A stretch of 64,000 nt of DNA, taken from contig CAVZBX010000001.1 of the NCBI GenBank assembly GCA_963773655.1, forward strand, positions 1,116,001 through 1,180,000, in the 5' to 3' direction. The notes beneath the pieces were generated by a model. That model ran no database searches. It saw nothing but the letters and a program-made list of their open reading frames with translations, and was not told where the DNA came from. This document shows, piece after piece, positions 15,883 through 24,312 of the stretch. Made by a program: the position numbers and the translations under genes. Each line of letters starts with the position of its first letter. Positions within the stretch are counted from its first letter, which is position 1. The DNA comes from DASSQJ01 sp963773655 (GTDB lineage: Bacteria > Actinomycetota > Actinomycetes > Actinomycetales > Dermatophilaceae).

Positions 15883-17033
15883 TGTCCGTGACCGCCCCGC
15901 GCGGGTTCCGTGCCGCCGGCGTCGTCGCCGGGCTCAAGCCCTCGGGCCGTCCCGACGTCGCGCTCGTCGTCAACGACGGGCCCGACCACCACGCCGCGGC
16001 CGTGTTCACCGGCAACCGCGTCCAGGCCGCGCCCGTCACCTGGTCACGACAGGTCGTCGCCGACGGCCGGGCCGACGCCGTCGTCCTCAACAGCGGGGGC
16101 GCCAACGCCTGCACCGGGGCACCCGGTGTCCAGGACGCCCACCGGACCGCCGAGCACGTCGCCGCCGTGCTCGGCGTGGCCGCGGGGGACGTCGTCGTCT
16201 GCTCCACCGGGCTCATCGGCGAGCGGCTGCCGATGGACCGGCTGCTCTCCGGGGTCGACGCGGCCGCCGCCGCGCTCGCCCCGACCGGCGGCCCGGCCGC
16301 GGCCGTGGCGATCATGACCACCGACACCGTGCCCAAGACCTCCCACGCCGAGCGTGACGGCTGGTCCGTCGGCGGCATGGCCAAGGGCGCGGGGATGCTC
16401 GCGCCCGCCCTCGCGACCATGCTCGTCGTCCTCACCACCGACGCCGTCGCCGACGCCGCCACCCTCGACGCCGCGCTGCGGGCCGCCACCGCCGTCACCT
16501 TCGACCGCATCGACTCCGACGGCTGCATGTCGACCAACGACACCGTGGTCCTCCTGGCCTCCGGCGCCTCCGGCAGGGCCCCCGACGCGGACGAGCTGGG
16601 CACCGCCGTCACCGAGGTCTGTGCCGACCTGGCCCGCCGCCTGGTCGCGGACGCGGAGGGGGCGCGCCACGACATCGCCGTGGAGGTGCGGACCGCGGCG
16701 TCGGTCGACGACGCGCTCGAGGTGGCCCGCAGCGTCGCCCGCAACAACCTCGTCAAGTGCGCCGTCTTCGGCGACGACCCGAACTGGGGCCGCGTGCTCG
16801 CCGCCGTCGGTACCACGGGCGCGGACTTCGACCCGGCCGCCCTCGACGTCTCGATGAACGGCGTGCAGGTCTGCCGGGCCGGCGGCGTCGGCGAGGACCG
16901 GTCGCTGGTGGACCTCTCCTCCCGGGAGGTCCGCGTCGTCGTCGACCTCCACGCCGGCGCCGAGACCGCGACGGTGTGGACCAACGACCTCACCCACGAC
17001 TACGTCCACGAGAACTCCGCCTACTCCACCTGA
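15882..17033 (+). CDS. argJ: Bifunctional ornithine acetyltransferase / N-acetylglutamate synthase
   Basis: Ntn-type enzyme that moves the acetyl group from acetylornithine to glutamate, giving the cyclic arginine pathway. The 383-residue precursor self-cleaves before a Thr; the conserved site is seen as GGMAKGAGMLAPALATMLVV, with the nucleophile Thr in ALATML. Other expected segments are NSGGANACTG and NNLVKCAVFGDDPNWGR. The ATG overlaps the preceding TGA by one base. Whether both activities are kept cannot be told from sequence. Confidence 0.95.
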   Translation: MSVTAPRGFRAAGVVAGLKPSGRPDVALVVNDGPDHHAAAVFTGNRVQAAPVTWSRQVVADGRADAVVLNSGGANACTGAPGVQDAHRTAEHVAAVLGVAAGDVVVCSTGLIGERLPMDRLLSGVDAAAAALAPTGGPAAAVAIMTTDTVPKTSHAERDGWSVGGMAKGAGMLAPALATMLVVLTTDAVADAATLDAALRAATAVTFDRIDSDGCMSTNDTVVLLASGASGRAPDADELGTAVTEVCADLARRLVADAEGARHDIAVEVRTAASVDDALEVARSVARNNLVKCAVFGDDPNWGRVLAAVGTTGADFDPAALDVSMNGVQVCRAGGVGEDRSLVDLSSREVRVVVDLHAGAETATVWTNDLTHDYVHENSAYST

Positions 17034-17059
17034 GCCCGACCCGACCACAGCGAGGACCG

Positions 17060-18007
17060 ATGCCCCCACCCGACCAGGCCCTGCGCGGCGCCATCGACGC
17101 GGCGACGCTGCGCGTCGCCCAGGGCAAGGCGAGCACCCTGGTCGAGGCGCTGCCGTGGCTGGAGCGCTTCCGCGGCGCCCTCGTCGTCGTCAAGTACGGG
17201 GGGAACGCGATGACCGACGACGCGCTCAAGGCCGCCTTCGCCCAGGACATCGCCTTCCTCCGCTACGCCGGTCTGCGGCCCGTGGTCGTGCACGGCGGCG
17301 GCCCCCAGATCAAGGCGATGCTCGACCGGCTCGGTCTCGACACCGAGTTCCGCGGTGGGCTGCGAGTCACCACGCCCGAGGTCATGGACGTCGTGCGGAT
17401 GGTGCTCGTGGGGCAGGTGGGACGCGAGGTCGTCGGCCTGCTCAACCAGCACGGCCCGGTGGCGGTCGGCCTCTCGGGCGAGGACGCGGGGCTGTTCGGC
17501 GCCCGCCGCCGTGGCGTCACCGTCGACGGCGAGCACCACGACATCGGGCTGGTCGGCGACGTCGTCGAGGTCGATCCCGCGGCCGTCCTCGACCTCCTCG
17601 ACGCGGGCCGGATCCCCGTCGTCTCGACCGTGGCGCCCGACCTCGACGGGGACGGCGGGGTCCTCAACGTCAACGCCGACACCGCCGCCGCGGCGCTCGC
17701 CGCCGCCCTCGGAGCCCGCAAGCTCGTCGTCCTCACCGACGTCGAGGGGGTCTACGCCAGCTGGCCGGACCGCGGCTCGCTGCTCTCGGAGCTGCGGCTC
17801 ACCGCGGCCAGGCGGCTGCTCGCCACCGTCGACGCCGGGATGATCCCCAAGCTCGAGGCCTGCATCCGGGCCGTGGAGGCGGGCGTGCCGCAGGCGCACG
17901 TCGTCGACGGGCGGCTGCCGCACGGCATCCTGCTCGAGGTCTTCACCTCGGAAGGGGTGGGGACGATGGTCGTGCCGGACGCGCCGGAGGAGGCAGCCGA
18001 TGACTGA
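17060..18007 (+). CDS. argB: Acetylglutamate kinase
   Basis: Phosphorylates N-acetylglutamate; commonly the arginine-feedback-inhibited step. The 315 residues show VVKYGGNAM, VVVHGGGPQI, the N-acetylglutamate contact FRGGLRVT and the C-terminal Lys/Asp motif DAGMIPKLEAC. An N-terminal helix of about 30 residues (LRVAQGKASTLVEALPWLERF) precedes the kinase fold, the feature linked with hexamers and arginine inhibition. CGAGGA lies before the ATG. The gene end overlaps argD by eight bases. Confidence 0.97.
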   Translation: MPPPDQALRGAIDAATLRVAQGKASTLVEALPWLERFRGALVVVKYGGNAMTDDALKAAFAQDIAFLRYAGLRPVVVHGGGPQIKAMLDRLGLDTEFRGGLRVTTPEVMDVVRMVLVGQVGREVVGLLNQHGPVAVGLSGEDAGLFGARRRGVTVDGEHHDIGLVGDVVEVDPAAVLDLLDAGRIPVVSTVAPDLDGDGGVLNVNADTAAAALAAALGARKLVVLTDVEGVYASWPDRGSLLSELRLTAARRLLATVDAGMIPKLEACIRAVEAGVPQAHVVDGRLPHGILLEVFTSEGVGTMVVPDAPEEAADD

Positions 18008-19214
18008 GGCACCTCTGACGCAGCAGTGGCTCGAGCGCTACGAGCACGCCCTGCTCGGGGTCTTCGGCCGCCCCCAGCTGGTGCTCGACCACGGTGAGGG
18101 TGCCTGGGTCTGGGACGTCGACGGCCGCCGCTACCTCGACCTCGTCGGGGGCATCGCCGTCAACGCCCTCGGTCACGGCCACCCCGCGCTCGTCGCCGCG
18201 GTCTCGACCCAGGCCGCCCGGCTCGTGCACGTCTCCAACCTCCACACGACGGCGCCGCAGGTCGAGCTCGCCGAGCGGATCCTGCGGCTGGCCGGCGCGC
18301 CCGAGGGGTCGGCGGTCTTCTTCACCAACTCGGGCACCGAGGCGGTCGAGGCCGCGGTGAAGCTCGCCCGGCGCACCGGGCGGCGCGGCCTCGTCGCCGC
18401 GGAGGGCGCCTTCCACGGGCGGACCACCGGTGCGCTGGCGCTGACCCACAAGCCGGCCTACCGGGAGCCGTTCGGGCCGCTGCTCCCCGGGGTGACCCAC
18501 GTGCCGTGGGGCGACACGGCCGCCCTCCGGCACGCCGTCACCCGGGACACCGCAGCGGTGGTGCTGGAGCCGCTGCAGGGGGAGGCCGGCGTGCGGCCGC
18601 CGGCCCGGGGCTTCCTGCAGGCGGCGAGGGAGGCGACCTGCGACGCCGGCGCCCTCCTCGTGCTCGACGAGGTGCAGACCGGCGTGGGCCGCACCGGCGC
18701 CTGGTTCGCCTTCCAGGAGGCCGGTGTGCTGCCCGACGCGATGACGCTCGCCAAGGGCCTGGGTGGCGGCGTGCCCGTGGGCGCGCTCGTGACCTTCGGG
18801 CCGGAGGCGACCGCGCTGCTCGGGCCGGGGCAGCACGGCTCCACCTTCGGCGGCAACCCGCTCGCGTGCGCGGCCGGCCTGGCCGTGCTCGACACCATCG
18901 AGTCCGAGGGCCTGCTCGCCCACGTCCGTGCCGCCGGCGAGCACCTGGCCGAGCGGGTCCGGGCGCTGGCCGACCCCCGCATCACCGGCGTGCGCGGAGC
19001 CGGGCTGCTGCGCGCCGTGACGTTGGCGGGGGAGTGGGCCCCGGGGGTCGCGGCGGCGGCACTCGAGGCCGGCTTCATCCTCAACCCGGTGGCCCCGGAC
19101 GCCATCCGCCTCGCTCCGCCGCTCGTGGTCACCACCGACCAGCTGGACCTCGTCGTCGACGCCCTGCCCGTCCTGCTCGACACCGCCACCACCCCCACCG
19201 AGGAGAGCCGATGA
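18000..19214 (+). CDS. argD: Acetylornithine aminotransferase
   Basis: Class III PLP transaminase that makes acetylornithine, and often succinyldiaminopimelate for lysine. The 404 residues include NSGTEAVEAAVKLAR, EGAFHGRTTGAL, the Asp-containing VLDEVQTGVGRTG and the PLP lysine in LAKGLGGGVPVGA. Length and motif order are normal. It starts within the end of argB, and its own stop overlaps the argF ATG. Confidence 0.96.
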   Translation: MTEAPLTQQWLERYEHALLGVFGRPQLVLDHGEGAWVWDVDGRRYLDLVGGIAVNALGHGHPALVAAVSTQAARLVHVSNLHTTAPQVELAERILRLAGAPEGSAVFFTNSGTEAVEAAVKLARRTGRRGLVAAEGAFHGRTTGALALTHKPAYREPFGPLLPGVTHVPWGDTAALRHAVTRDTAAVVLEPLQGEAGVRPPARGFLQAAREATCDAGALLVLDEVQTGVGRTGAWFAFQEAGVLPDAMTLAKGLGGGVPVGALVTFGPEATALLGPGQHGSTFGGNPLACAAGLAVLDTIESEGLLAHVRAAGEHLAERVRALADPRITGVRGAGLLRAVTLAGEWAPGVAAAALEAGFILNPVAPDAIRLAPPLVVTTDQLDLVVDALPVLLDTATTPTEESR

Positions 19215-20656
19215 CCGTGCGCCACTTCCTGCGCGACGACGACCTCACCGCCGAGGAGCAGCGCGAGGTGATCGACCGGGCCATCGCGCTCAAGGCGGAC
19301 CCGTACGGTGACCGCTGCCTCGAGGGCCCGCGCACCGTCTCGATCCTCTTCGACAAGCCGACGCTGCGCACGCAGGTCTCCTTCGTCGGCGCGGTCGCCG
19401 GCCTCGGCGGCTTCCCCATGGTCGTCGACGGCCGGCTGGCCGGCGTCGGCACGCGCGAGTCGGTGGCCGACGTCGCCCGCGTCCTCGGCCCGCAGTCGGC
19501 CGCCGTCGTCTGGCGGACCTTCGCGCAGGCGGACCTCGAGGAGATGGCGCGGCACGCCGGGGTGCCCACCCTCAACGCCCTCACCGACGACTTCCACCCC
19601 TGCCAGGTCCTCGCCGACCTGCTCACCGTCCGCGAGGCCCGCGGTGAGCTGGCCGGACTGGCCCTGGCCTACCTCGGCGACGGCGCCAACAACATGGCCC
19701 ACTCCTACCTCCTCGGCTGCGCCCTGGCCGGGATGCACGTGCGGATCGGCACGCCGGACGACCACCGGCCGGCGGCGGCCGTGGTGGCCCGCGCCGAGGA
19801 GCTGGCGGCCCGCCACGGGGGCTCGGTCACGGTCACCGACGACCCGGTGGAGGCGGTCTCCGCCGCCGACGTCGTCGCCACCGACACGTGGGTGTCCATG
19901 GGCAAGGAGGCCGAGGAGGCGCAGCGCCGGGGTGCCGCCGGGCCCTTCGAGCGGTTCCGGGTCGACGAGGCCCTCATGGGACATGCGGCGACGGGGGCCG
20001 TCTTCCTCCACTGCCTGCCCGCGTACCGGGGCCACGAGGTGACCGCCGGGGTCATCGACGGCCCGGCGTCCCTGGTGTGGCAGGAGGCCGAGAACCGGCT
20101 GCACGCCCAGAAGGCGCTCCTGTCGTGGCTCGTCGAGCAGTCCGGGACCCGACCGGTGACGGTCGCGACCAGCCGCGCCGCCCGCCAGCAGCGGATCGTC
20201 GAGATCCTGCGGTCGACGCCGGTGCGCTCGCAGACGGAGCTGCTGGACGTGCTCGCCGCGGACGGCATCGAGGTGACCCAGGCGACCCTCTCCCGCGACC
20301 TCGTCGACGTCGGCGCCGAGCGGGTCCGCGTCGGGAAGAGCCTGGTCTACGCGGTGCCGGGGGAGGGCGGCGACCGCACCGTCCGGCCCGCCCCCGACGA
20401 CGAGGAGCGGGTCTCACGCCTGCAGTCGCGGTGCCAGGAGCTGCTCGTCTCCGCCGAGCACTCGGCCAACCTCGTCATCCTGCGGACCCCACCCGGGGCC
20501 GCGAACTTCCTCGCCTCCGCCGTCGACCACACGATCCTCGAGGGGGTGCTGGGCACGATCGCCGGGGACGACACCATCATGGTGGTCACCGACGGCGCCC
20601 GCCGCAGCCGCGAGGTCGTCGACCGCCTGATGTCGTTCGCCCGGAGGGACCCGTGA
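19211..20656 (+). CDS. argF-argR: Ornithine carbamoyltransferase fused in frame to arginine repressor (ArgF-ArgR)
   Basis: One open frame of 481 residues. Residues 1-315 are OTCase: carbamoyl-phosphate loop FDKPTLRTQVSF (the TLRT variant seen in related actinobacteria), WRTFAQ, TDDFHPCQ, GDGANNMAHS and HCLPAYRG. Residues from about 316 are a complete ArgR: winged helix with QATLSRDLVDVG, then the arginine-binding hexamerisation domain with LVILRTPPGAANFLAS and GTIAGDDTIMVV. No stop lies between NRLHAQKALLSWLVEQ and ArgR; GTG 20156 is the usual ArgR start and could allow separate synthesis, but lacks a ribosome site. Deleting one G at 20155-20156 would restore the ordinary stop/start overlap, so a fusion or a one-base insertion are both possible. 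Confidence 0.85.
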   Translation: MTVRHFLRDDDLTAEEQREVIDRAIALKADPYGDRCLEGPRTVSILFDKPTLRTQVSFVGAVAGLGGFPMVVDGRLAGVGTRESVADVARVLGPQSAAVVWRTFAQADLEEMARHAGVPTLNALTDDFHPCQVLADLLTVREARGELAGLALAYLGDGANNMAHSYLLGCALAGMHVRIGTPDDHRPAAAVVARAEELAARHGGSVTVTDDPVEAVSAADVVATDTWVSMGKEAEEAQRRGAAGPFERFRVDEALMGHAATGAVFLHCLPAYRGHEVTAGVIDGPASLVWQEAENRLHAQKALLSWLVEQSGTRPVTVATSRAARQQRIVEILRSTPVRSQTELLDVLAADGIEVTQATLSRDLVDVGAERVRVGKSLVYAVPGEGGDRTVRPAPDDEERVSRLQSRCQELLVSAEHSANLVILRTPPGAANFLASAVDHTILEGVLGTIAGDDTIMVVTDGARRSREVVDRLMSFARRDP

Positions 20657-20712
20657 CCCGCCCCGACCACCCCGCCGACTCCTCCGTCCCCCCGCCGGCC
20701 CCGCCGGCCTGA
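20653..20712 (+). other. 19-codon ORF joining argR to argH
   Basis: GTG 20653 overlaps the argR stop and has a strong ribosome site, GGAGGG at 20643-20648. It encodes a short Pro-rich peptide and ends at TGA 20710-20712, which overlaps the CTG that begins recognisable ArgH sequence in the neighbouring frame. A run of six C (20688-20693) lies inside. It is probably the true N-terminus of argH separated by a one-base deletion, or else a coupling ORF. Confidence 0.5.
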
Positions 20713-22121
20713 GCCTGTGGGGCGGGCGGTTCTCCGGCGGGCCCGCCGACGCGCTCGCCGCGCTGTCGCGGTCGACCCACTTCGACTGGCGGCTCGCACC
20801 CCACGACATCGCCGGCTCCCGGGCGCACGCCCGGGTGCTCCACCGGGCCGGGCTGCTCGACGACGACGCCCTCGCCGCGATGCTCGCCGGCTTGGACCGC
20901 CTCCTCGCCGACGTCGAGTCCGGGGCGTTCGTCGCCGACGACGCCGACGAGGACGTGCACACCGCGCTCGAGCGCGGCCTCATCGAGCGGGCGGGCGCCG
21001 AGGTGGGCGGGCGGCTGCGCGCCGGGCGCTCGCGCAACGACCAGATCGCCACCCTCGGCCGGATGTACCTGCGGGAGCACGCGCGGCTCCTCGCCGGCCT
21101 GGTCCTCGACGTCGTCGACGCCCTCGTCTCCCAGGCCCGGAGCCACCACGGTGCCCCGATGCCGGGCCGCACCCACCTCCAGCACGCCCAGCCGGTGCTG
21201 CTGTCGCACCACCTGCTCGCCCACGCGTGGGCGCTGCTGCGTGACGTCGACCGGCTCCGCGACTGGGACGTGCGGGCCGACGTCTCCCCCTACGGCTCGG
21301 GGGCGCTCGCCGGGTCCTCGCTCGGGCTCGACCCCGAGTCCGTCGCGGCCGACCTCGGCTTCTCCGCCGCCGTCGAGAACTCCATCGACGGCACCGCCGC
21401 CCGCGACGTGTACGCCGAGTTCGCGTTCGTCGCGGCGATGGCGGCGGTCGACGTCTCCCGGCTCGCCGAGGAGGTCATCCTCTGGGCCACCCGGGAGTTC
21501 TCCTTCGTCACCCTCGACGACGCCTACTCGACCGGCTCGAGCATCATGCCGCAGAAGAAGAACCCCGACGTCGCCGAGCTCGCCCGGGGCAAGGCCGGGC
21601 GACTGGTCGGCGACCTCGCCGGGCTGATGACGACGCTCAAGGCCCTGCCCCTCGCGTACAACCGCGACCTGCAGGAGGACAAGGAGCCGGTCTTCGACGC
21701 CGTGGACACCCTCGAGGTGCTGCTGCCGGCCGTCGCAGGGATGGTCGCGACGCTGACCTTCCACACGGAGCGGATGGCCGAGCTCGCGCCGCAGGGCTTC
21801 TCGCTCGCGACCGACGTCGCCGAGTGGCTGGTCCGCGAGGGCGTGCCGTTCCGGGTGGCGCACGAGGTCGCGGGTGCCTGCGTCCGGGTGTGCGAGGAGC
21901 GGGGCATCGAGCTCTGGGACCTGACCGACGACGACCTCGCGGCCATCTCGCCGCACCTGACCCCGGCCGTGCGCGGGGTGCTCTCGGTCGAGGGCTCGCT
22001 GGCCTCCCGGTCGGCCCGCGGTGGCACCGCGCCGGAGCGCGTCGCCGAGCAGCTGGAGCGGGTGGCGGGTCGGTCCGCCGACGCAAGAGCGTGGTCGGCG
22101 GACCTCCCGCGGGTCCGGTAG
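20709..22121 (+). CDS. argH: Argininosuccinate lyase (start codon abnormal)
   Basis: Fumarase-superfamily enzyme releasing arginine and fumarate, the last arginine step. ArgH sequence begins at SLWGGRFSGGPADALAALSRS and continues with RSRNDQIAT, GRTHLQHAQP and the signature loop GSSIMPQKKNPD, giving about 470 residues, the family's length. Between the in-frame TGA at 20628 and that N-terminus there is no ATG, GTG or TTG; CTG 20709 or 20715 are the only close options and have no ribosome site. The well-placed GTG 20653 is one frame away. The catalytic body is intact. TAG stop; last gene of the arg operon. Confidence 0.9.
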   Translation: MSLWGGRFSGGPADALAALSRSTHFDWRLAPHDIAGSRAHARVLHRAGLLDDDALAAMLAGLDRLLADVESGAFVADDADEDVHTALERGLIERAGAEVGGRLRAGRSRNDQIATLGRMYLREHARLLAGLVLDVVDALVSQARSHHGAPMPGRTHLQHAQPVLLSHHLLAHAWALLRDVDRLRDWDVRADVSPYGSGALAGSSLGLDPESVAADLGFSAAVENSIDGTAARDVYAEFAFVAAMAAVDVSRLAEEVILWATREFSFVTLDDAYSTGSSIMPQKKNPDVAELARGKAGRLVGDLAGLMTTLKALPLAYNRDLQEDKEPVFDAVDTLEVLLPAVAGMVATLTFHTERMAELAPQGFSLATDVAEWLVREGVPFRVAHEVAGACVRVCEERGIELWDLTDDDLAAISPHLTPAVRGVLSVEGSLASRSARGGTAPERVAEQLERVAGRSADARAWSADLPRVR

Positions 22122-22132
22122 GGCGACGACCG

Positions 22133-22147
22133 GGCGCCCCGGGCGCC
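22133..22147. terminator. GC-rich hairpin between convergent argH and phosphotransferase genes
   Basis: GGCGCC-CCG-GGCGCC forms a tight 6-bp stem in the 34-bp gap between the two convergent genes. No T tract on either strand. It is the only candidate for ending both transcripts. Confidence 0.3.
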
Positions 22148-22155
22148 GGCCGGGG

Positions 22156-23097
22156 TCAGCCGCCGAGCTGCGTGACGACGTGCCGCGCCAGTGCGCGGAA
22201 GCGGTCGTCCGCGCGGTCGTCGACGACCACGGCCGCGGCCACCAGCGCCGCCCAGCCCGCGGCGCGCCGTTCGATCGCGTCGTCGTAGGAGCCGCGCTCG
22301 ACGAGGACCTCGAGGAAGCGGGCGCGGGCGGCCGCGCCGAAGGTCAGCCAGGCGGTCGCCACGTCGCAGGCCGGATCGCCGGCGGCGAGGTCGCCGAAGT
22401 CGACCAGGCCGAGGTCGCCACCGTCGCGGTGGACGAGGTTGAAGGGATGGGGGTCACCGTGCACCCAGACCGGCGCACGGTCCCACTGCGGAGCGCGCAG
22501 GCCGGCCTCCCAGCCGGACCTGAGCACGCCGGCCGCAGCGGTGCCGACCCGGTGGGCGACCGCCGGCCACACCGACTGCAGACCCGGGGCGCGCGCGGCC
22601 AGCGGCACCCCGCGGAACGGGTTCGCCGGAGCGTCCGGGGGAGCGGGGCGGTGCAGCCGGGCGAGCGCGTCGGCGAGCGGCTCGGCCAGTGCGTCGCGCC
22701 GCTCCACCGCCAGCTCGGACACGGGAGCCCCGTCGAGCCAGGTCAGCACCGCCCAGGGCCACGGGTAGCCGGCGCCCGGTCGGCCGGCGAGCACGCCGCG
22801 CGGGACCCGGACCCCGGTCACCCGCAGCGGTGCGGTGATCTCGCCCAGCCAGCGTTCCTCCTTGGTCAGCAGGGTGGCGGCGGACCGGCGCCGGGGCAGG
22901 CGGGCGACGAGGTCGCCGTGCGCTCCGCCCAGTCGGAACACCGAGTTGTCCCAGCCGCGGGTGACGAGGGCGACGCCCCGGCGCGCCACCTCGCGCACCC
23001 CCTCGTCGCCCTGCTCGTCGACGAGGGTGCGGACGAGCGCGGCATCGGCGTCGAGGGGGCGCCCCGCGTCGCTCGTGGTCATCGACCGCGTGCCCAT
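22156..23097 (-). CDS. Aminoglycoside-phosphotransferase-family kinase
   Basis: 313-residue APH/choline-kinase-fold enzyme. It has the N-lobe start RGWDNSVFRLG, the catalytic loop VHGDPHPFNLV (Brenner HGDxxxxN) and the metal site LVDFGDLAAGDPACDVA. Such proteins phosphorylate antibiotics, sugars or other small molecules; many in actinobacteria are housekeeping kinases of unknown substrate, so resistance should not be assumed. Start at ATG 23097, six bases after the UspA stop; an inner ATG at 23082 is possible. Co-transcribed with the UspA gene. Confidence 0.85.
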   Translation of the reverse strand: MGTRSMTTSDAGRPLDADAALVRTLVDEQGDEGVREVARRGVALVTRGWDNSVFRLGGAHGDLVARLPRRRSAATLLTKEERWLGEITAPLRVTGVRVPRGVLAGRPGAGYPWPWAVLTWLDGAPVSELAVERRDALAEPLADALARLHRPAPPDAPANPFRGVPLAARAPGLQSVWPAVAHRVGTAAAGVLRSGWEAGLRAPQWDRAPVWVHGDPHPFNLVHRDGGDLGLVDFGDLAAGDPACDVATAWLTFGAAARARFLEVLVERGSYDDAIERRAAGWAALVAAAVVVDDRADDRFRALARHVVTQLGG

Positions 23098-23103
23098 GGC
23101 TCG

Positions 23104-23553
23104 TCAGCGACCCGTGTGCTCGCCGCGGAACACGAGAACCGGGCAGGGGGCGTGGTGGACGCAGTAGGTGGCCACCGAGCCCAGGTGCATGCCCGGCAGC
23201 TCGCCGCGCCCGTGGCTGCCCACGACGAGGAGGGACGCGCCTTCGGCGGCCTCCGTGAGCGCCTGGGCGGGGCGGTGCCGCACCAGCCGACGCTCGAGGG
23301 GGAAGCCGGGGTCGGCACCGAGGGCCTCCACGACCGTGCGCTCCAGCCTCGCCTCGGCCTCGAGGGCGTAGTCCTCCTCGGTCCACGTGGGCACGACCAT
23401 GATGGTGAGCGGCGTCTCCCAGGCGGTGACGGCGACCAGCCGGGCACCGGTGAGCCGCGCCTGGTCCGCGGCCCAGCGCAGGGCCTGCACGCTGAGAGCC
23501 GAACCGTCCGCCCCGACGACGATGGTGGTGGTGGTGGTGTCCATGTCGGTCAT
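23104..23553 (-). CDS. Universal stress protein, UspA family
   Basis: 149-residue single-domain Usp. The ATP-binding pattern G-2X-G-9X-G(S/T) is present as VGSHGRGELPGMHLGSV near residues 112-128, and the first strand VVGADGSALSVQAL carries the conserved Asp. It is therefore of the nucleotide-binding type that dimerises in the cytosol and usually responds to hypoxia, starvation or redox change. Divergently placed from the DNA glycosylase gene across about 108 bp. Confidence 0.9.
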   Translation of the reverse strand: MTDMDTTTTTIVVGADGSALSVQALRWAADQARLTGARLVAVTAWETPLTIMVVPTWTEEDYALEAEARLERTVVEALGADPGFPLERRLVRHRPAQALTEAAEGASLLVVGSHGRGELPGMHLGSVATYCVHHAPCPVLVFRGEHTGR

Positions 23554-23661
23554 GTGAGGTCACTCCTCGTCCTCACCACCGACGTTAGCCCCGTCGTCAC
23601 GCTGGGTCCCGGCGGGGCGGCCGACCCCACACGGCCCCGTCCGTCCGGCGATGATGGGCCG

Positions 23662-24312
23662 GTGCCCCAGCCCCCTCTGGACCTCGAGGCCCTGCTCGGC
23701 GGCGACGTCCTGGTCGCCGCCCGGACCCTGCTCGGCCACCACGTGGTCCACGGCGGCGTGACGCTGCGGCTCACCGAGGTCGAGGCCTACGCCGGCCAGG
23801 ACGACCCGGGCTCGCACGCCTACCGTGGACGCACCCCGCGGACCGAGGTGATGTTCGGCCCGGCAGGCCGGCTGTACGTCTACTTCAGCTACGGCATGCA
23901 CTGGTGCGCCAACGTCGTCACCGGCCCCGAGGGGCGGGCGTCCGCGGTGCTGCTCCGTGCCGGCGAGGTCGTCGGCGGCCACGACGTGGCGGCGGCCCGC
24001 CGCCCCGGTGCCCGGGGTCGCGACTGGGCCCGCGGACCGGCGCGCCTGACCGCCACGCTCGGCATCGCCCGCGCCGAGAACGGGCTCGACCTGCTCGACC
24101 CAGGGACCGACGGTCTGCTCGTGCCACCCCCGTCGGCGGTCCACCCGGCGCGGGTCCGAACCGGCGCGAGGGTCGGGGTCAGCGGGCCGGGTGGCGACGG
24201 CGCGGCCTACCCGTGGCGGTTCTGGCTCGACGACGAGCCGACCGTCAGTGCGTACCGCCCGGCGGTGTCGAGGCGGCGTACTCGCGGATCTCGGCCTCCA
24301 GCCGCCTCCTGA
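23662..24312 (+). CDS. 3-methyladenine DNA glycosylase (AAG/MPG type)
   Basis: Base-excision repair glycosylase for alkylated purines. The 216-residue protein shows LTEVEAYAGQDDPGSHAYRGRTPRTEVMFGP with the catalytic Glu, YVYFSYGMHWCANVV, and the late motif ARLTATLGIA. GTG 23662 is the first start consistent with the family. The final 22 residues (Arg-rich) run over the end of the convergent deaminase gene by 68 bp and are not conserved family sequence as far as I can judge. The frame is open far upstream, but that is antisense to the two preceding genes. Confidence 0.88.
   Translation: MPQPPLDLEALLGGDVLVAARTLLGHHVVHGGVTLRLTEVEAYAGQDDPGSHAYRGRTPRTEVMFGPAGRLYVYFSYGMHWCANVVTGPEGRASAVLLRAGEVVGGHDVAAARRPGARGRDWARGPARLTATLGIARAENGLDLLDPGTDGLLVPPPSAVHPARVRTGARVGVSGPGGDGAAYPWRFWLDDEPTVSAYRPAVSRRRTRGSRPPAAS

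Noticed and set aside
22156..23097. Aminoglycoside resistance gene
   Set aside because: The fold is APH-like, but many chromosomal members have other substrates and nothing nearby suggests mobility or resistance.
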